A stretch of DNA of 64,000 nt, taken from Setaria digitata (taxonomy: Eukaryota; Nematoda; Chromadorea; Rhabditida; Setariidae). The position numbers were made by a program, and so were the translations under genes. Positions 38,926 through 55,794 of the stretch are shown piece by piece. Every line of letters begins with the position of its first letter. Position 1 is the stretch's first letter. The stretch lies in NCBI GenBank assembly GCA_003640385.1, contig RCAB01000066.1, positions 20,001 through 84,000 on the forward strand, written 5' to 3'. A model generated the notes under the pieces. That model saw only the letters and a list, made by a program, of their open reading frames with translations. It did no database searches and was not told the DNA's origin.

Positions 38926-41900
38926 ATGACGATACTACCCAACAAGCCGAAGAAGGTTACAAAAGGTGCTGAACGGCATGGCCTGCAACAAACAGGGTTA
39001 GTTTTCTTATTAAAATCTGTGTAGAAGATGATCATCTTTAGCATTATGCAATAAAATGTGAGCATTAGGTATTTTCAAGATCTTTTATATGTTGATTGGT
39101 TGTATTCGAGAGATTTATCTTAGCCTAATAAAAAATTCGGCTCATTGTTTCTGATGTCACTGTCAAGCATTTTGAATACCTAACCTTTCTCCTTGTTGCA
39201 AATTATTTGCAGGGCCTCCTAGCTATTCCTAATAGCATACTTCCCATTGTTCACAGGTGTTCGCTCAAAATATTTGCCGAACAGTTGGTAGGACTGTGTT
39301 ATGTTGAATTCTGATCTTATATTCATTCGAAAGAAGTTTTCAAAACATTTCTAATCCTTGGAGAAGAAATCAGAAACCTAAATAATTTTTGTTGTTTCAG
39401 CAATCGTACTCCAGTGGTGCATTCACACCGGCATCCGAGTACTAACAGCAACAACGAAGATAAAAGGAAAACTAGTACTCCGGCGGCTAGCTCAAAAAGT
39501 GTAGCACTTTCTAGGTTATTCTCTATTTCCTATTTTCATTCCAGGTGCATATTGCCAATGGCTTTTCTTCAAGGCAGACTTTATAATAAAGATGCGGGAA
39601 GTCTTTCGTTATCTTGAAACTATTTCTACATGCATATGTCAAGTCGGGAGGATAGCTTTTGGTGCTTAGCTGTTCCGGTAAGATAAAAATATAGTGTTGG
39701 CGAAATGAATATTTTGTACTAATAGTCTTCAAGCATAAATGAGTTTCTTGCTTTGTGAATGAAAACTGCAGTTCATAGACGGATGAATTCCCAGTGGTAT
39801 GACGAAAAGTGTTTGTTTCAGGAGTGCTTCTATTAAAAGTAATCACTCTCTGGGGGCCGGCACACCTGGAACAAATAAGCAACCAAGACAAAACCCTTCG
39901 GAAGAAAATTCAGGTATGTTGTGAAACTTAGTGGTGAACTGGACGTTTTTATTTTTCGTATTTCTTGAGCAAATTTTAGTATTTATCTGAGGAATTTTCG
40001 CTCAATTTTAGAAATTATTTTTGTACTTCAGGTGCTCCAGTTGTCAATTCAGATGATGAAAATGGATCCGGTTTCAAGGATGATAATGTATGTTTCATGT
40101 CTATATTTGTCAAAGCCTTCATTAGTACAGGTAAATTGTATGTGAGGGCCGCTACAAAAGTCTGTTTTTCTTCCTTATTTATTCGAATTAGATAAATTTC
40201 TTGACTTTTTTTTCTTTTCAGCTCGAAGCTTGGTTTGAGGAGCGTCTTCGTCGCATACGAGGTCTTGTAATCAAACCTGTTCGAGGGGACGGGGCGTGCC
40301 TTTTTCGAGCTGTTGGTAAGTCCAGCTGCACATTTTAAAATTATTTTACTTTATATGTTCCTAAGAAATAAGTTTTTCGAAAAGCAAGTTCAAAAATCTT
40401 TGAAAATTTTTCGGTGCTTCGAAATCTCGCGGACTGTTATATGAACACGTAAGTAAATAATAGAGCTTCATTCGCAAATCACGTTTATCATTCCTAGGAC
40501 CTTTAAAGCATTTTTTCCATTACTAACGATGGCCAGAACTTCAAGAAAGGAATAGTCCTCTCCTGTTACAACATAGATTTTTTAAAAGATACTTATTATG
40601 TATACTTCGAAATTATTATGTATATGGAATTTTATCCAATTTCCTGAATTCAAAAGAAGAGAAAGTAGAACATTAAAATATCACTTATTGTATTTAACAA
40701 GTTTTCAGCAGATCAAATTTATGGTGATGAGGAAATGCATGATGATGTCAGACGGCTGTGCATGGATTATATGGTAAGTTTTTTTTTCATGTCGCCCTGT
40801 ATTTTGAATGGAGTAGTTTGTCCTCTATAATTATTTGAAAACGTCGCAAGCTGGATGTGGGTAATTATCGTTCTAAATTTCCATAATATTGCTTCATTTT
40901 AAACCCTCGATTATTTATACTTTTCATGTTTGGATTCGGTCACTAAGGAACAATCCTCTGCTTTTTTGAAGTTCAAATATATGTTTCTTTGTTCTGGCGC
41001 ATTTCAGTCTTTTTTTTTAAATGTGTAAGCTAGTATTTTAGGAGCTGTTTTCTGTACCAAATATAGTCTATACGAGTGTTAAGACTCTGATTATTTCTTT
41101 TACATAGAGCTCAGCCAAAATCTCTTACTTTTACTTTTAGGAGACTGTTTAAATCCTCAAAAGACTTGCAGGAAAAGAATAGTGATCATTTTTCGCAATT
41201 CGTTACGGAAGATTTCCATGACTACATTGCACGAAAAAGACGTCGCGATGCCCATGGAAATCACGTCGAGTTACAAGCAATTTCTGAAATATTTTCACGC
41301 CCAATCGAGATTTATGAATACTGCACTGGTGTGTATCAAGTATTAATGTAACCTTAGGAATTTTTTTCTCCATTCCAACACTATTTTCATTTTAGAACCT
41401 CGAAATATCTCGAGCTCACGTCTGGATGCATCTCCGTCAGGGGAACCAAACCCACCTATTCGCCTTTCATACCACGGTGCTATTCATTATAATTCAGGTC
41501 AGTGTTGCTTCGTTTTGATCCTTGCAACACGTACTGCGGCCTTTTTATATTTTACGGATATTAATTTCGGTTAGTTTCAGTTAGTTTGGTCAAAAACTGA
41601 AACAAACAATGCCATTGAGAAAAAAAAATGCGAGTTCTCTCAGATATGCAGCCATATTTTTCCTGTTTAACTTGTTGTTTTCAAGGATAGTTCCTGAATG
41701 AAGTCGATTTACCTGGATTTCAGTCATTGATCCGACAAAAGCGACGATTGGAGTTGGTTTGGGATTGCCTGAGTATTCACCTGGAGCGGCGGATAGAAAC
41801 CTTTTGCAGGAAGCCATGAAGAAATCGGAGGTTCAAATGATCGAAGATGCGATGCTGCATGATAAAATTAAAATGACTGATTTCGAGCGTACAGAGCAGG

Positions 41901-42814
41901 ATATTAGTGAGCAGGTCGCTTTTCGAATTTCTATTATTTCCGCTTTATATTCTGGCTGATAGATTAATCTATTAGGAGGTAAGTTGAAGTAGTGTGATAA
42001 CTAACTTTTTCAAGGGTTTTTGTGGAAACAATTTATAGCTCAGCTTCTTTCCTTTAACTGTAGCATTTCAACTGTTTCGATAGTATTTTTATATACAATC
42101 ACTTGATCCAAGCTTAGACTGGCATATAATTTGTTTCAGATAGCTCGACAGTCTTACCTGGATTATCTGAAAAGTATTAGTAAAACCGAGAATAATGAAA
42201 TGAAAGGGGCATCATATGCGGTTTCGGAACCAGGATGCTCACACGCAAATGTTCGACCTCATGAAAATAGTGATGACACAATAAGTGACTTTTTTTTTTG
42301 CATGGTCTCCTAGCCTTAAAATTTTTGTTTTATATACGCAAAGCATGTATGGAATGAAATATATATTAATTATGAAACTGACTAGTGACCACTTTGGAAT
42401 CGAAATTTGGAATGACTGCTCCATGAATGTGAGCATCACACCAATGCTGATGACAAAGCATTAGAGCGCAGGCGATCACTGCATTTAAGCCGGTAAAACG
42501 ATTATATATAGTCTTGGATCAGCAAAGAAATACCAGTGCTCCTTTCTTCCCTCTTTCCTCTCTGAAGCCTGCTCTAATATTTTCAAGTTTCCATTTTATA
42601 TTTTTTTTTATATTTCATTAAATTTGGAACCTAGATTTATTCATTTAAAACAGGTGCGAACGAATGGTTTCATGCAGCGGGATCGGATGCTGAGGAAAGT
42701 GCATTATTGGCACAGGTGATGGCGCTTTCGCAGCAGGAATTTCTGAATTCGTTAAAGAAAAAATCAGAGGGACAAAGTGATGCTGATCAAGCTGGTTCCA
42801 GCAAGTCTTCCTAG
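38926..42814 (+). CDS. OTUD5: OTU-domain deubiquitinase, OTUD5 (DUBA) orthologue
   Basis: A cysteine protease that removes ubiquitin chains; the human enzyme trims K63 and K48 chains in innate signalling and development. Eleven in-phase exons: 38926-38996, 39401-39514, 39822-39913, 40032-40087, 40222-40315, 40709-40773, 41172-41328, 41396-41497, 41724-41914, 42140-42269, 42654-42814; total 410 aa. The start MTILPNKPKK matches the conserved OTUD5 N-terminus. The OTU core has RGDGACLFRAV (D134, catalytic C137), FVTEDFHDYIARKRR, HGNHVELQAI, and SYHGAIHYNSV (catalytic H247). After it come DPTKATIGVGLGLP and a C-terminal ubiquitin-interacting-type helix (LLAQVMALSQQEFLNSLK). Ser99 in NSDDE corresponds to the activating CK2 phosphosite of human OTUD5. 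The protein is shorter than the human one (571 aa), mostly through a reduced N-terminal region. Confidence 0.94.
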
Positions 42815-44407
42815 GATTCTGGTGAGTAGTTACTAATTTCCATTCACTCCAATTTTTCTTGAAAGCCGCGCCGCTTTTATGATACAGGATGGTGCGATAT
42901 CAATGTATTGGATTTCAGGATGGTGTTCTTTATTGGAGTTAGTTTCTTATTTGTTTTGTATTTAAGGTTCACTTTTGTGTATATCTCTGGAATTCGAAGA
43001 AAGTTTATTTGTATTTCTAACACGCTGTGATTAGTGATAAAAGTTTCTTTCAGCTTCTTGCACTTTATCTCAGATCTACATTTTTGATTTTTTTTCGTAG
43101 TCGGTTATCGGTATTAGTCTTTTACTTTGGAATGTGCTATTCATTTGGAATACAGTGCCTAGATGCTTTTGTATTCCTTAATTTTATACCTTTTCCGTTA
43201 AAGCTAAGTTGCTTCTTCGATCCAACCTGGAGAATTGCTTTTGTAGATTTGTTGTAATTCATTCATTTTAGTCGTGACGGTGGTGTTGGGGTGAAAATTA
43301 CTTGTTTCATACTTAACAAACTTGTAAAGACATTTTGGTATTTGCCTAGCTTAACTTCATTATACAACTCTAATATCAGATTACCAGTACTACCAAGAAT
43401 TCAGTGCAGATCATTCTATGTTTGTAGCAGATGTATTTGCGAGTGATGTAGAACGGATATTTGTGAAGGAAATTTACGAGTAATATTAATAATCATATGG
43501 TGAACAATACCACTGGATGAACTTTTAAGGGTCAGTCGCTGCAGCCAATTAGATTTCAAAGAGTTGAACAGCTTTTTTTCGACTAAATTTCATCGAATTT
43601 TGGATTCACAAGTGCTCAACAGGTGACCTTGACACTTAGCCGCATATATTTTTTGATATTTGTGGTTATCCGTTTGGAGAATTTTTCAAAGTTTAGTGCC
43701 AACGTCGTAAGTTGTCTTTATTCACTCGTTGTGTTTTCTTCGTAAAGCTGGATTGTGCAAATTATAATCCTTGGGAAGTGCTCTGATTTTATTTTGGTTG
43801 TAGATCCAGTGATTGAAAGTTTCCTTCAATTTTCTTCTGATTGATTCGATTCATTTTAGGTGAACATAATTTGTTTCATTTACACCTATATAAACGTTAT
43901 ATTGAATATTCGTTCACTTTTCGATAAATTCAGCGGTAAATTTTGGATCTTGATCACAATAGCTGCAGAGTATTCTGATTTAATCACATAGTCATAGTAA
44001 TCCTGGTCTGATAGGGTGAAGAAACAGTATTTGATGGACGATTTCATAAGCTTCATTTGAGATGATGCTTTCGCGTCTAGTCGCAGTGCCGTTAGATGAC
44101 AAATTGGAAGACTTTGGCGATGATGGTTTCCATGCTCATTGAAAAAAGAATACTTTGCAGTATCCCTGATATTAAGCTATCGTGGGAGATAGATGAATTT
44201 TAATACTCTCATTCATTGCTAAATGTCAGTTGACATCATACTGTTAGAGAATAATTATGAGTCGTGGGGTATCGACGTATTTATTTTCAATAAAACTGAA
44301 TTTCAACGTATTCCAATGCCTACTTTTACAAAATACCATAGGGACATGGCTCGCAACTGATAAAATTTTATATGTCTTGTCACTAGAGTTTATATTTCGA
44401 ATTTGAA
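42815..44407. other. Intergenic region between convergent OTUD5 and the orphan secreted gene
   Basis: The two flanking genes converge here, so it should hold both 3' UTRs. I see no coding exon. Possible poly(A) signals lie near 44289 (AATAAA, plus strand) and at 44280-44285 (AATAAA, minus strand, about 120 nt past the secreted gene's stop). Confidence 0.5.
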
Positions 44408-45481
44408 CTAAATTTTCCTTCTGGTCTTTAAAATCTTGAAAACTTCTCCATCACTTGGATATTTTTTGCGGAAAGGTTCATCAAATTTGCATCCGAAATA
44501 AAATGTTGCTGTTGAATTCAAGCACCGACCAGAACGCCATACGTACCTGAAAATATCTATATTAGGCTAAGAAATTCAAAAGAAGGAGGTATGCGTATTT
44601 AAGATTCAATGTTACCAATCTTTTCCACGATCTATCAATTGGTAATTATGGTATTGAAAGCAAGAAGGATGAAATAATTCGAATGCCGAGTGGAAAACCT
44701 GTAAATAAGCATTTTTCTTTGCATTCAGAGGATGAAATTCAAATGTATTGTTATTGTTTACTAAAGAGAGAAATGTGTCGTTAATTTTGATTAAGAGAAA
44801 ATGGAAACCTGAATTTCGTGAATTTTAACTTACCGTGTGGGCATTAGGGCAGAAAATATCACAGTAAACACGGGTAGTGGCATTGTGTTTTTCCTGTAAT
44901 TCAATAAATCTTTTGTTGCTGAAATTTCAACAAAATTGTCAATAAAGTAATATATGGAAAGAACTTGGAAAAAAAAAAGTGTTTTGCTTACCGCAAAACA
45001 ACCAGCTTGTTCAGGTGCCGATCGTCCTGGTTCTTCATACTCTCTATCTTTTAAGACTAAGTGACATTTGGAAGTTTCGTTGCCATTTTTTCTCGAGAAA
45101 TCTTTCGTTACGCATACCAGTTTACGAAATTCTCAATAATTGATTTTTTTTTTTTCGATATTTGAGAATGAAAAAGAAAAATTAATCATATTTGTTATTG
45201 TTAACAAGATGCGGTGACAAGAAATACATTGTCAAATTTTGTTATGATATTCAGACTATAAATTATTACGATAGATTTCTTTTTTTTTTTTTTTTTTTTT
45301 TTGTTCATTTTCTATCGTATTTTGGATAACATAATATATTTATATTGAATATACTGTTAGCTTTATTTTAATCTCGAGAAAAGTTGCAAGATTTATCTAG
45401 TGAAGTGAAACTAAACTAACGTGGATGTGCTACTGAAGTAGCAATTAGGATAGAAAAAATAAAAATGATCAGAAATGACAT
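44408..45481 (-). CDS. Secreted eight-cysteine protein, family not recognised
   Basis: I assemble five exons with consistent phases: 45421-45481, 44992-45131, 44834-44893, 44616-44698 and 44408-44546, giving 160 aa. Residues 1-19 (MSFLIIFIFSILIATSVAHP) form a clear signal peptide. The mature part has eight cysteines: LVCVTK, SKCHL, AGCFA, VYCDIFC (two), PSCFQ, SGRCLN and FGCKF. The even number suggests four disulfides outside the cell. Two N-glycosylation sequons (NET, NAT) and a third (NST) are present. The tail is basic (LKTRRKI). No transmembrane segment follows the signal. Weakest point: the exon 2 acceptor (tattgag) lacks a pyrimidine tract, and a nearby alternative would shorten the N-terminus by a few residues. 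I recognise no family; a nematode-restricted secreted protein is the likeliest class, which is inference. Confidence 0.7.
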
Positions 45482-47606
45482 GTGTAAATGCGAGAGCCAC
45501 TTCGTTTGATAATAAAAATTGTACGTCGTATGATAATGAAAGTTGTAAATCGTGTGATAATAAAAGTTGTACATTGTATTTTGGATAATATATATCCGGA
45601 ACTTTGTTACTGGCATTACCTGTTTTTTGTCATCTACGAACATGCCTATTTCTCTTTTCACTTAATTTCAATCATTTCAAAATAATCACACTATCATTTT
45701 CTCATTGTTTTCTTTTTCTCCCTCTCTGTCTTTTTTTTTTTTTTTTTTTTTAATTTGCTACTAAATCAACTTTCTCCTTTTTAATTATCACTGCAACATC
45801 CTTTTTTGCCTTCAAATTAATTTATTTTATCGGAATCTCCGGCAATTCCAAGGAGATTTTTGTCAGTCAGCCTTACAATCTCGTTGATTTCATTTCTATT
45901 CTTTTTTTTTTCTCTCTCTCTCTCCCTCTTTCTCCCCAGCGATAATCCTTTCGAAGAGAAAAAAAAAAAAAAAAAAAATTTTTTTTAAGAAAGAAAGAAA
46001 ATCCCCACGGAAAATCCATGCTAGAAAAAGTTTTATTGTATAATTAATTAAAGGTATAACTGAACTTTTGTTGTGCATTAGTTTTAATATCCAATAATTA
46101 AGTGTAACTGTTAAAAGAATTTCAAAAATGTTTGCAATTGATTGAAGTTCGAATTTTTTTTTTTTTAAATTTTTTTTCTCAGAATTTTTAAACACAGTAA
46201 ATTAATCACAATGTTTAACGGAGGCATGGAAACTGAATACATAAACCGTTACAATCAAAGAACAAAAAAATAATAATAACTTGCAGCAATAACTAATATT
46301 CCTAAAATGCTCTATCTTTGCAGTTATCACATTATTATTAAAATTATTAAATGCCATAGGATAGTTACAAAACTTTTTTTTTAATTAATATATAATGGTG
46401 ACAAAAAGGTATAATAAAAACTACGAATAATTAAATTTAAAAAGTAAGAAATTTAATTTTTTAGCGTTTTTTTTTTTTTTTTTTTAATTGATAATTGTTG
46501 GAATACGAAATTATTTCCGTGACTGTCGTATAGCAATCATCAACAGTAGAGAAGATGAAGTTTAAAATAAACAAAAATAAAAAGAGCAATACACTGACTA
46601 GAGTAATCTTAATTTGTAAAAAAAAAATAAAAATAAAAATAAAACCGGAAATGATACAGCGAACAATAATTATGAAAATATTTATTTCCTCTCATCAAGC
46701 TCTAATCAGTGACATGAAATCAAATGAATTTTGTTATATTTTTAAGTGTTCATGATTTTGCTAAATTTCATAAAATTCGGAAATTATAAAATCGAATTGT
46801 GAGAAAAACTTCACGAAAAGAAACTCAGCAAATTATTGAAAAGCTTATGATGATTACTGTTCAAACATATTAGAAAAAAAATGAAGTAAATTGTAGTAGA
46901 AAAAAAAAGGGCAAGAAAAGATACGATAATTAATTGGCAATTAATTATCTTGAAGTGATTAATCGAAAAAAAAAACGGAATTTTAGTAATTTGAATTTGC
47001 TGTAAAAACATTTAAAAAAAAAGCTTTAAGGATGGATGTTTGAAAAGTCTTTGCTAATTCTTTTTTAATATAATAAAATTCAATTTTTATACCAAAGTTG
47101 TTTGCGCTTATCAAAATTTCGAGACTTTTTGGGAAATTATTTTATAATATTTGACGGCAATTCAAAAAAAAAAAAAAAAAACATAAAATTTTAAATAACC
47201 CATAAAAGCAACAATAGTCACCGGAAAAAAAAAAAAAAACTAAACTTGGCATTTTTTATTTTTTGTTCCCAAAATTATTATTTTGAGATCAGTGATGATT
47301 GCAATCGCTACAAATCATCAGGTGGTCAAATTTGGCTGGTTTGAATTTTCTGATGAATGTTCTTTCTCAAAACATTTCACTTCTTTGAACAATAGCTCTG
47401 GAATGAACGAAATTTTTACTGAAAACAAAAAAAAAATTAAAAATTTGAAATTTCAAAAATTGTTTTCTATTATCGTCAAGGCTAAATATATAGCATCATG
47501 AACTAACCAAAAGCATATTCAAAAATTTATGATTGAAATTTAACAGAAATTTTTAATAGAAGCAATTAATTTATAAAACAAGGAAAAAAAAAAAAAAAGA
47601 ACAGAA
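45482..47606. other. Intergenic AT-rich region
   Basis: No gene is seen. Contents include poly-T (45281-45302, 45732-45752), poly-A (45957-45978) and mixed AT sequence. It should contain the promoter of the secreted gene and the 3' end of the JNK-like gene. Confidence 0.55.
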
Positions 47607-50891
<3,285 letters not shown>

Positions 50892-52281
50892 CCTGAAAGA
50901 AAAAAAATAAAAAAAAAAAAGAAGAAAAAAAGGAGTAAAAGAAGAAAACAAACCGAAGACCGAAATCTGAACGAAAATTTTCACAAAAACAACAACTGCA
51001 ATGAATTTCTGGAGAATTTGGAAAACAAAACACTTTATTTGATATGATTAAAATTAAGCGACAAGTCAGATATGATTGTATAGGAAGATAAGGGATAAGA
51101 TAACTTTTGAGTGATTAATTGATTGATTATTTACGAAATATATTAATTGCTTTTTTCCAGTCATTAATATTAGAAATATGAATGGGGCTACTTTTGCTAA
51201 TTAATTTGAGTGATTACATCTAATTCTTTGTTTTCGCGGTCTAATTAGTAAATACCTCAAACAAATCTAGCAGATAAAACAAAGGGGGAAAAAAATTAAA
51301 GTTAGCTTGTGGAAACTATGAATCGAATTGTTTTTATGAAGACCTAAAATCTTTTTGTAATGTTTATTCGTTTGCTATCATTTGACTGAAATCTTTTTTT
51401 TTTTTTTTTTTTTTTTAAATGAATCTTTATAAAAAGTTATTTTATACAATACTGCTCTAATGACAGAATTATCAGATATTATTTATGATGGAAAAATTCA
51501 TTTGAAAAAAATAAATAAATAAATAAAAAGAAAAAAAAAGTCATAGAAAGTTTCGCGAAATCCTTTTGTCACATCATTTATTGTATTACATTAAATGTTT
51601 CAGTCTTTGCCAATTAAGAAACAGTAGCATTATTTTGGCTTAATTTAATGTTTTCAATTAAAGTTAAAAATTAAAATTCAATTAAATCAAATCAATTAAA
51701 TTTCAATTAAATTAAATTTTCAATTAAAGCCGATGATATTCATTCATTTACTGTACGGATTGTTTCGGTGAAATTTCAGTAGCATAATCGTTACAAGATA
51801 TTTCGCAACATAATTAATGGACAAAAAAATGAAGTGACCCAATCGATACTGGAAAAATTTATTCATTTTATCAACGAACTTAATTAGTGATCAAAAAACT
51901 AAAGCAATTCAATCAATACTCGAAAAAAATTTATCCAATTTATCAAAAAAATATCAAATACTCCATAACTATATGCATATGCATATGGCTAACAATACAA
52001 TTGGGCATAAAACCACAAATGTTTGGAAAAGAGATAGAAAAAAAAAACAGAGAGAGAGAGAAAAAATTGTAAAATAAATTTTAATCGAACAAATTGAAAA
52101 AAGAAAAAAAAAAAATGAAACTCTATGAGATGGATGAACAAAATAAACAAACATTCGCATAATGCGACTTTATTAATTAATTGTTCCAAAGCATAATTAT
52201 TGTCGAGAATTCGTTTGACTGAACTGGTTTTCACATCACTTTTTACGACCACTAAGCTTCGCAAATACAAATACATTGATT

Positions 52282-52325
<44 letters not shown>

Positions 52326-52372
52326 NGTGTGTGTGTGTGTGCGTGTGTGTGTGTGTGCCTGTCTGTCTGTCT
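52282..52372. repeat. TG microsatellite with TCTG tail and one N
   Basis: About 75 bp of (TG)n with an ambiguous base at 52326, then short TGTC units. Confidence 0.95.
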
Positions 52373-53090
52373 GTTTTATGTGCAGAAATTAAAAAAAATA
52401 AGATAAAATTAAATTTTCTTTTGCACATATATACATTCCTTAATAAATATGTTATAATATATCGACACTGAAGAAGTATATGTACTTCTTAACAACAGCT
52501 TTCCTTTAATTATTTCAAAAAAAAAGGAAATTACCTGTATTCATTAATTACAATCGTGATTTTTTTTTTTTATTACATAAATGTTTCTTATTTATAATCA
52601 TAACTTTTTAAATAATTGCTCATGAATCGTAATTGCATTTTTTTTTTTTTTTTTTAATTCTCCCAAATTAAACAGCAATATTTCACTAGAAAAAAAAATA
52701 TATATATATATATGAACAGTTGAAATATATATATGTATATTGATATGATAAATTAAATTAAAAATATTTTAAAAAGAAAAAATAGAAAATATATATTAAA
52801 TTGTTCATGATATCAAATTGATAGTACATTATCTGCGCAATTATTGATTTGATAAAAATTGCCACACAGTAAAAAGAATGTTAAATGAAGCGTTTTTTTT
52901 TTTTTGATATGATTAAACCTTAATTGAAAATGGAGTAAAAATATTTCAAAATAGTCTTCTACCATTGCTTCTCTCCTTTCTTTTCACCTTTTGTCACACT
53001 TCTTCTTCCTTCCAATTTTCTGCTCGTTTAAAAATTTATTGATGACGATAATGATGCTCTCTGTTATTTGTGTCTCTCCTTCTCCGTACA

Positions 53091-53091
<1 letters not shown>

Positions 53092-53137
<46 letters not shown>
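53092..53137. repeat. GA microsatellite
   Basis: Perfect (GA)n of about 45 bp. It produces a spurious Arg-Glu frame. Confidence 0.95.
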
Positions 53138-53143
<6 letters not shown>

Positions 53144-53953
53144 ACAAAAGTTTATCATCTAACATGTTTTATTTCCATTATCAGCAGCAACTTTACCTTT
53201 TACATTTCGCAGTAATAATTTCGAAACTGACCGAAATGCTAACAAAATAATTGGGAAATTAAGCACCAATGTAAAATATCAGTGCTTCCTATCAATTTAT
53301 CTTTTTAAAAATGCATTTATTTCGTTCATGTTTTATCATCAATCGATTGTTATTTATTATCATTTCTTACTTCTCAGGTCACACCACCATACTGTTGCAA
53401 AACAACTAGGCACAAAAAAAAAAAAAAAAAAAAAATCAGCAAAATTTGAATGTGAAGAAAATTTTCGAAGTTGAATGCATATGACTAATAAAATTGAAAT
53501 TTTGCATTTGACTATTCTCACAAAAATTTATCATGATCTTATTATATATTCATTTAGTTCTACGTTAATCAGGCTTATAATTTATTAAACAAAATAAAAC
53601 ATGCATTTGCAAGGATGATTAAATAATATCTATTAGAGTTTATGAGAAAGCTAAAAAAAAAAAAAAAAAAAAAAGAAAGAAAACAGAATCGCACTTAAGT
53701 TTCGATTCATGATTGCATTTCTCGACATAATGCAATAAACGAGATTACGGATACTAGAACGGTGATGCCATGTTTTATACGACATTTCATTTCACTATCT
53801 AGTTATTTAAATTTTTTCTAAAATAATTCAACTTTTACTAAAAAAGAGAAAAATCGAATCGGAAGTAGCCATGTTCAAACTAATTAGAAGTTAAAAATTT
53901 TTTAGTTCATTGTATGTATATTTAAATTGTCTCTAAAATAACTCAACTTTTAC

Positions 53954-53955
<2 letters not shown>

Positions 53956-54004
<49 letters not shown>
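53956..54004. repeat. Poly-A tract
   Basis: Almost 50 uninterrupted A residues. Confidence 0.95.
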
Positions 54005-54006
<2 letters not shown>

Positions 54007-54786
54007 AAGAAAGAAAAGCTGAACCGGAAATAACCATGTTTAAACTAATTGGAATTTGATTTTTTTAATTCAATATTTCTGCACATTTTAACTTCAACAA
54101 AGCTTTAATGAAAAGACTGCAACTTTTAAAAATAAAAGTGAAACATCGTTATGCTAACTTTCGAAAGATTCATTTATGGGAAAAAAATAATTAATTGAGT
54201 TAGAAATTAAAAGGAAAAGATGTGGGAGGTGAGCGGGAGGAAAGGAAAAAAAAAAAAAAAAAAAGAAAAGAAAAAGAAAGAAGCATTTATCAAATCTTTG
54301 CTTGAAGAAGTGAGAATTTTTGAATGTGTTAGTTAGTTCAGTAAAAGCTTAAAACACAAATCATATAGCAATGGAAGAGAATTTCAGTGATAATCAGTGG
54401 TCTCACTTTATCACCTCATCACACTGATACGTTGGCAAAGCTACAAGCAGCTGTTTTCATCCATCTCATCTTCAATTATTCTTCATTCACCAAGTCATTT
54501 CTTTCATTTCATTACGGAAATTTCCTCGCCATTTTAATCCTCTTCATTCTTCTAAATGCCTATCTGCAACAACTCGGGGGGAGGGGGTGGAAGGCGGAAA
54601 AAGGAAAGCGAAAACTTAGCCAATATAACTAGGCTAAATTTAAATCATATAATTTTAATGATTTTAAAAATGAGTAAAGTTCATTTAAAAACTTAAAATT
54701 GAACATGCATCCAAACATTTTATTCATGAAAAGGATATAAAAAAAAAAATTTTAGTTTTTTCTTTTCGTTAAATTGCAGACTGGCA

Positions 54787-55794
54787 ATGCTAACATTAAA
54801 ATTGATAGTGTTTATTTTGTTATCACTGGTGACATTTGCATACTGCAAAATACAAACGATTACAGTGAAAGGACAAATAGCATGCAGTGATAAATCGGTC
54901 AGTAATGTTCACGTGGAATTACGAGAAGCTGATACATGTTAAGTTTTTGATTTTTTAAAATTATCAACACTTATCCGTAACATTCATGAATTTATGTAAA
55001 TTGAGAATTTTGTATTTTTTTTTCCTTTTATTTTTGAAAGTTCAACAATTCTGGATCATTTCAATGAAAATTTTCTGAATAAAATATCTGTTAAATTTTT
55101 CGATGCTTTTTTTTTTAAGTTCCAAAATTGCATATTTGAATTTTTTGGTAGATGAATTTAAGATAGGAATGTTACTTATTGTGCAGTGGTTCGATCAACT
55201 TCCGGACCTTTTTTTTTTTTTTCTTTTTTAATGAATTCTTAATTCGTATGAAATTTTGAAGTGGATCCTGATGATTCGCTTTCTGCAACTCACTCTGATC
55301 GACAAGGACGTTTTGAAGTAAGTGGACAAGAAGATGAACTAGGCAGTATTGAGCCTTATTTGCGTATCACTCACAGCTGCAGTGATGGTGTTATCAATCC
55401 AGTAAGTTGCAAAATAAAATACTCCTTATAAATCCTACCAAAATATTATTTCTCAAGATCTTCCAGTGATCTGTTTTAAGTGAATTTTTAAAATTGTTTT
55501 GGTTATTTTTACTCTGTCATAATTATCAGCGATTAAGATAGGATCAAGAAGGTTGATAGCATAGCGGTTTTATTGAAATATGACACCTTCCCGAAATAAA
55601 GTATGGAAAAAGAAGAAAGAAATCGTTTCTTTTTTTTCTTTTTTATGTTTCATTTTGATGAAATGTAATGATTTTAGAAGTGCCGAATAGTGGACGATTA
55701 TGAAATCCCGAAAGATTATATCGATGACATTTATAATATGGGCATCGTTAGCTTGAATATCGCACAAGAAGGCAGGAAAAAGGAATGTGCTTAA
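54787..55794 (+). CDS. Secreted transthyretin-like (TTL) family protein
   Basis: This is a member of the large nematode transthyretin-like family of small extracellular beta-sandwich proteins, some of which act as extracellular ligands; most have no known role. Three exons in phase (54787-54937, 55262-55401, 55678-55794) give 135 aa, normal for the family. Residues 1-20 (MLTLKLIVFILLSLVTFAYC) form a signal peptide. The mature chain has VKGQIACSDK, VHVELREADT, SDRQGRFEVSGQ, the family strand PYLRITHSC, then KCRIVDDYEIPKDYI and a GIVSLNIA strand ending with a C-terminal cysteine (KKECA). The ATG lies 7 nt after a pyrimidine-rich ttgcag acceptor, so trans-splicing is likely. An ATTAAA near 55825 may serve as poly(A) signal. 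Confidence 0.92.

Larger units (their letters stand above)
50892..54786. other. Intergenic AT-rich region between the JNK-like and transthyretin-like genes
   Basis: No gene is supported. The region is dominated by homopolymers, with TG repeats (52282-52372, one N), a GA repeat (53092-53137) and poly-A (53956-54004). Both neighbouring genes begin at its edges and diverge, so it carries two promoters. Confidence 0.6.

Noticed and set aside
39523..39891. 122-codon minus-strand frame inside OTUD5
   Set aside because: It is antisense to two OTUD5 exons, does not start with ATG in a good context, and is explained by the coding strand.
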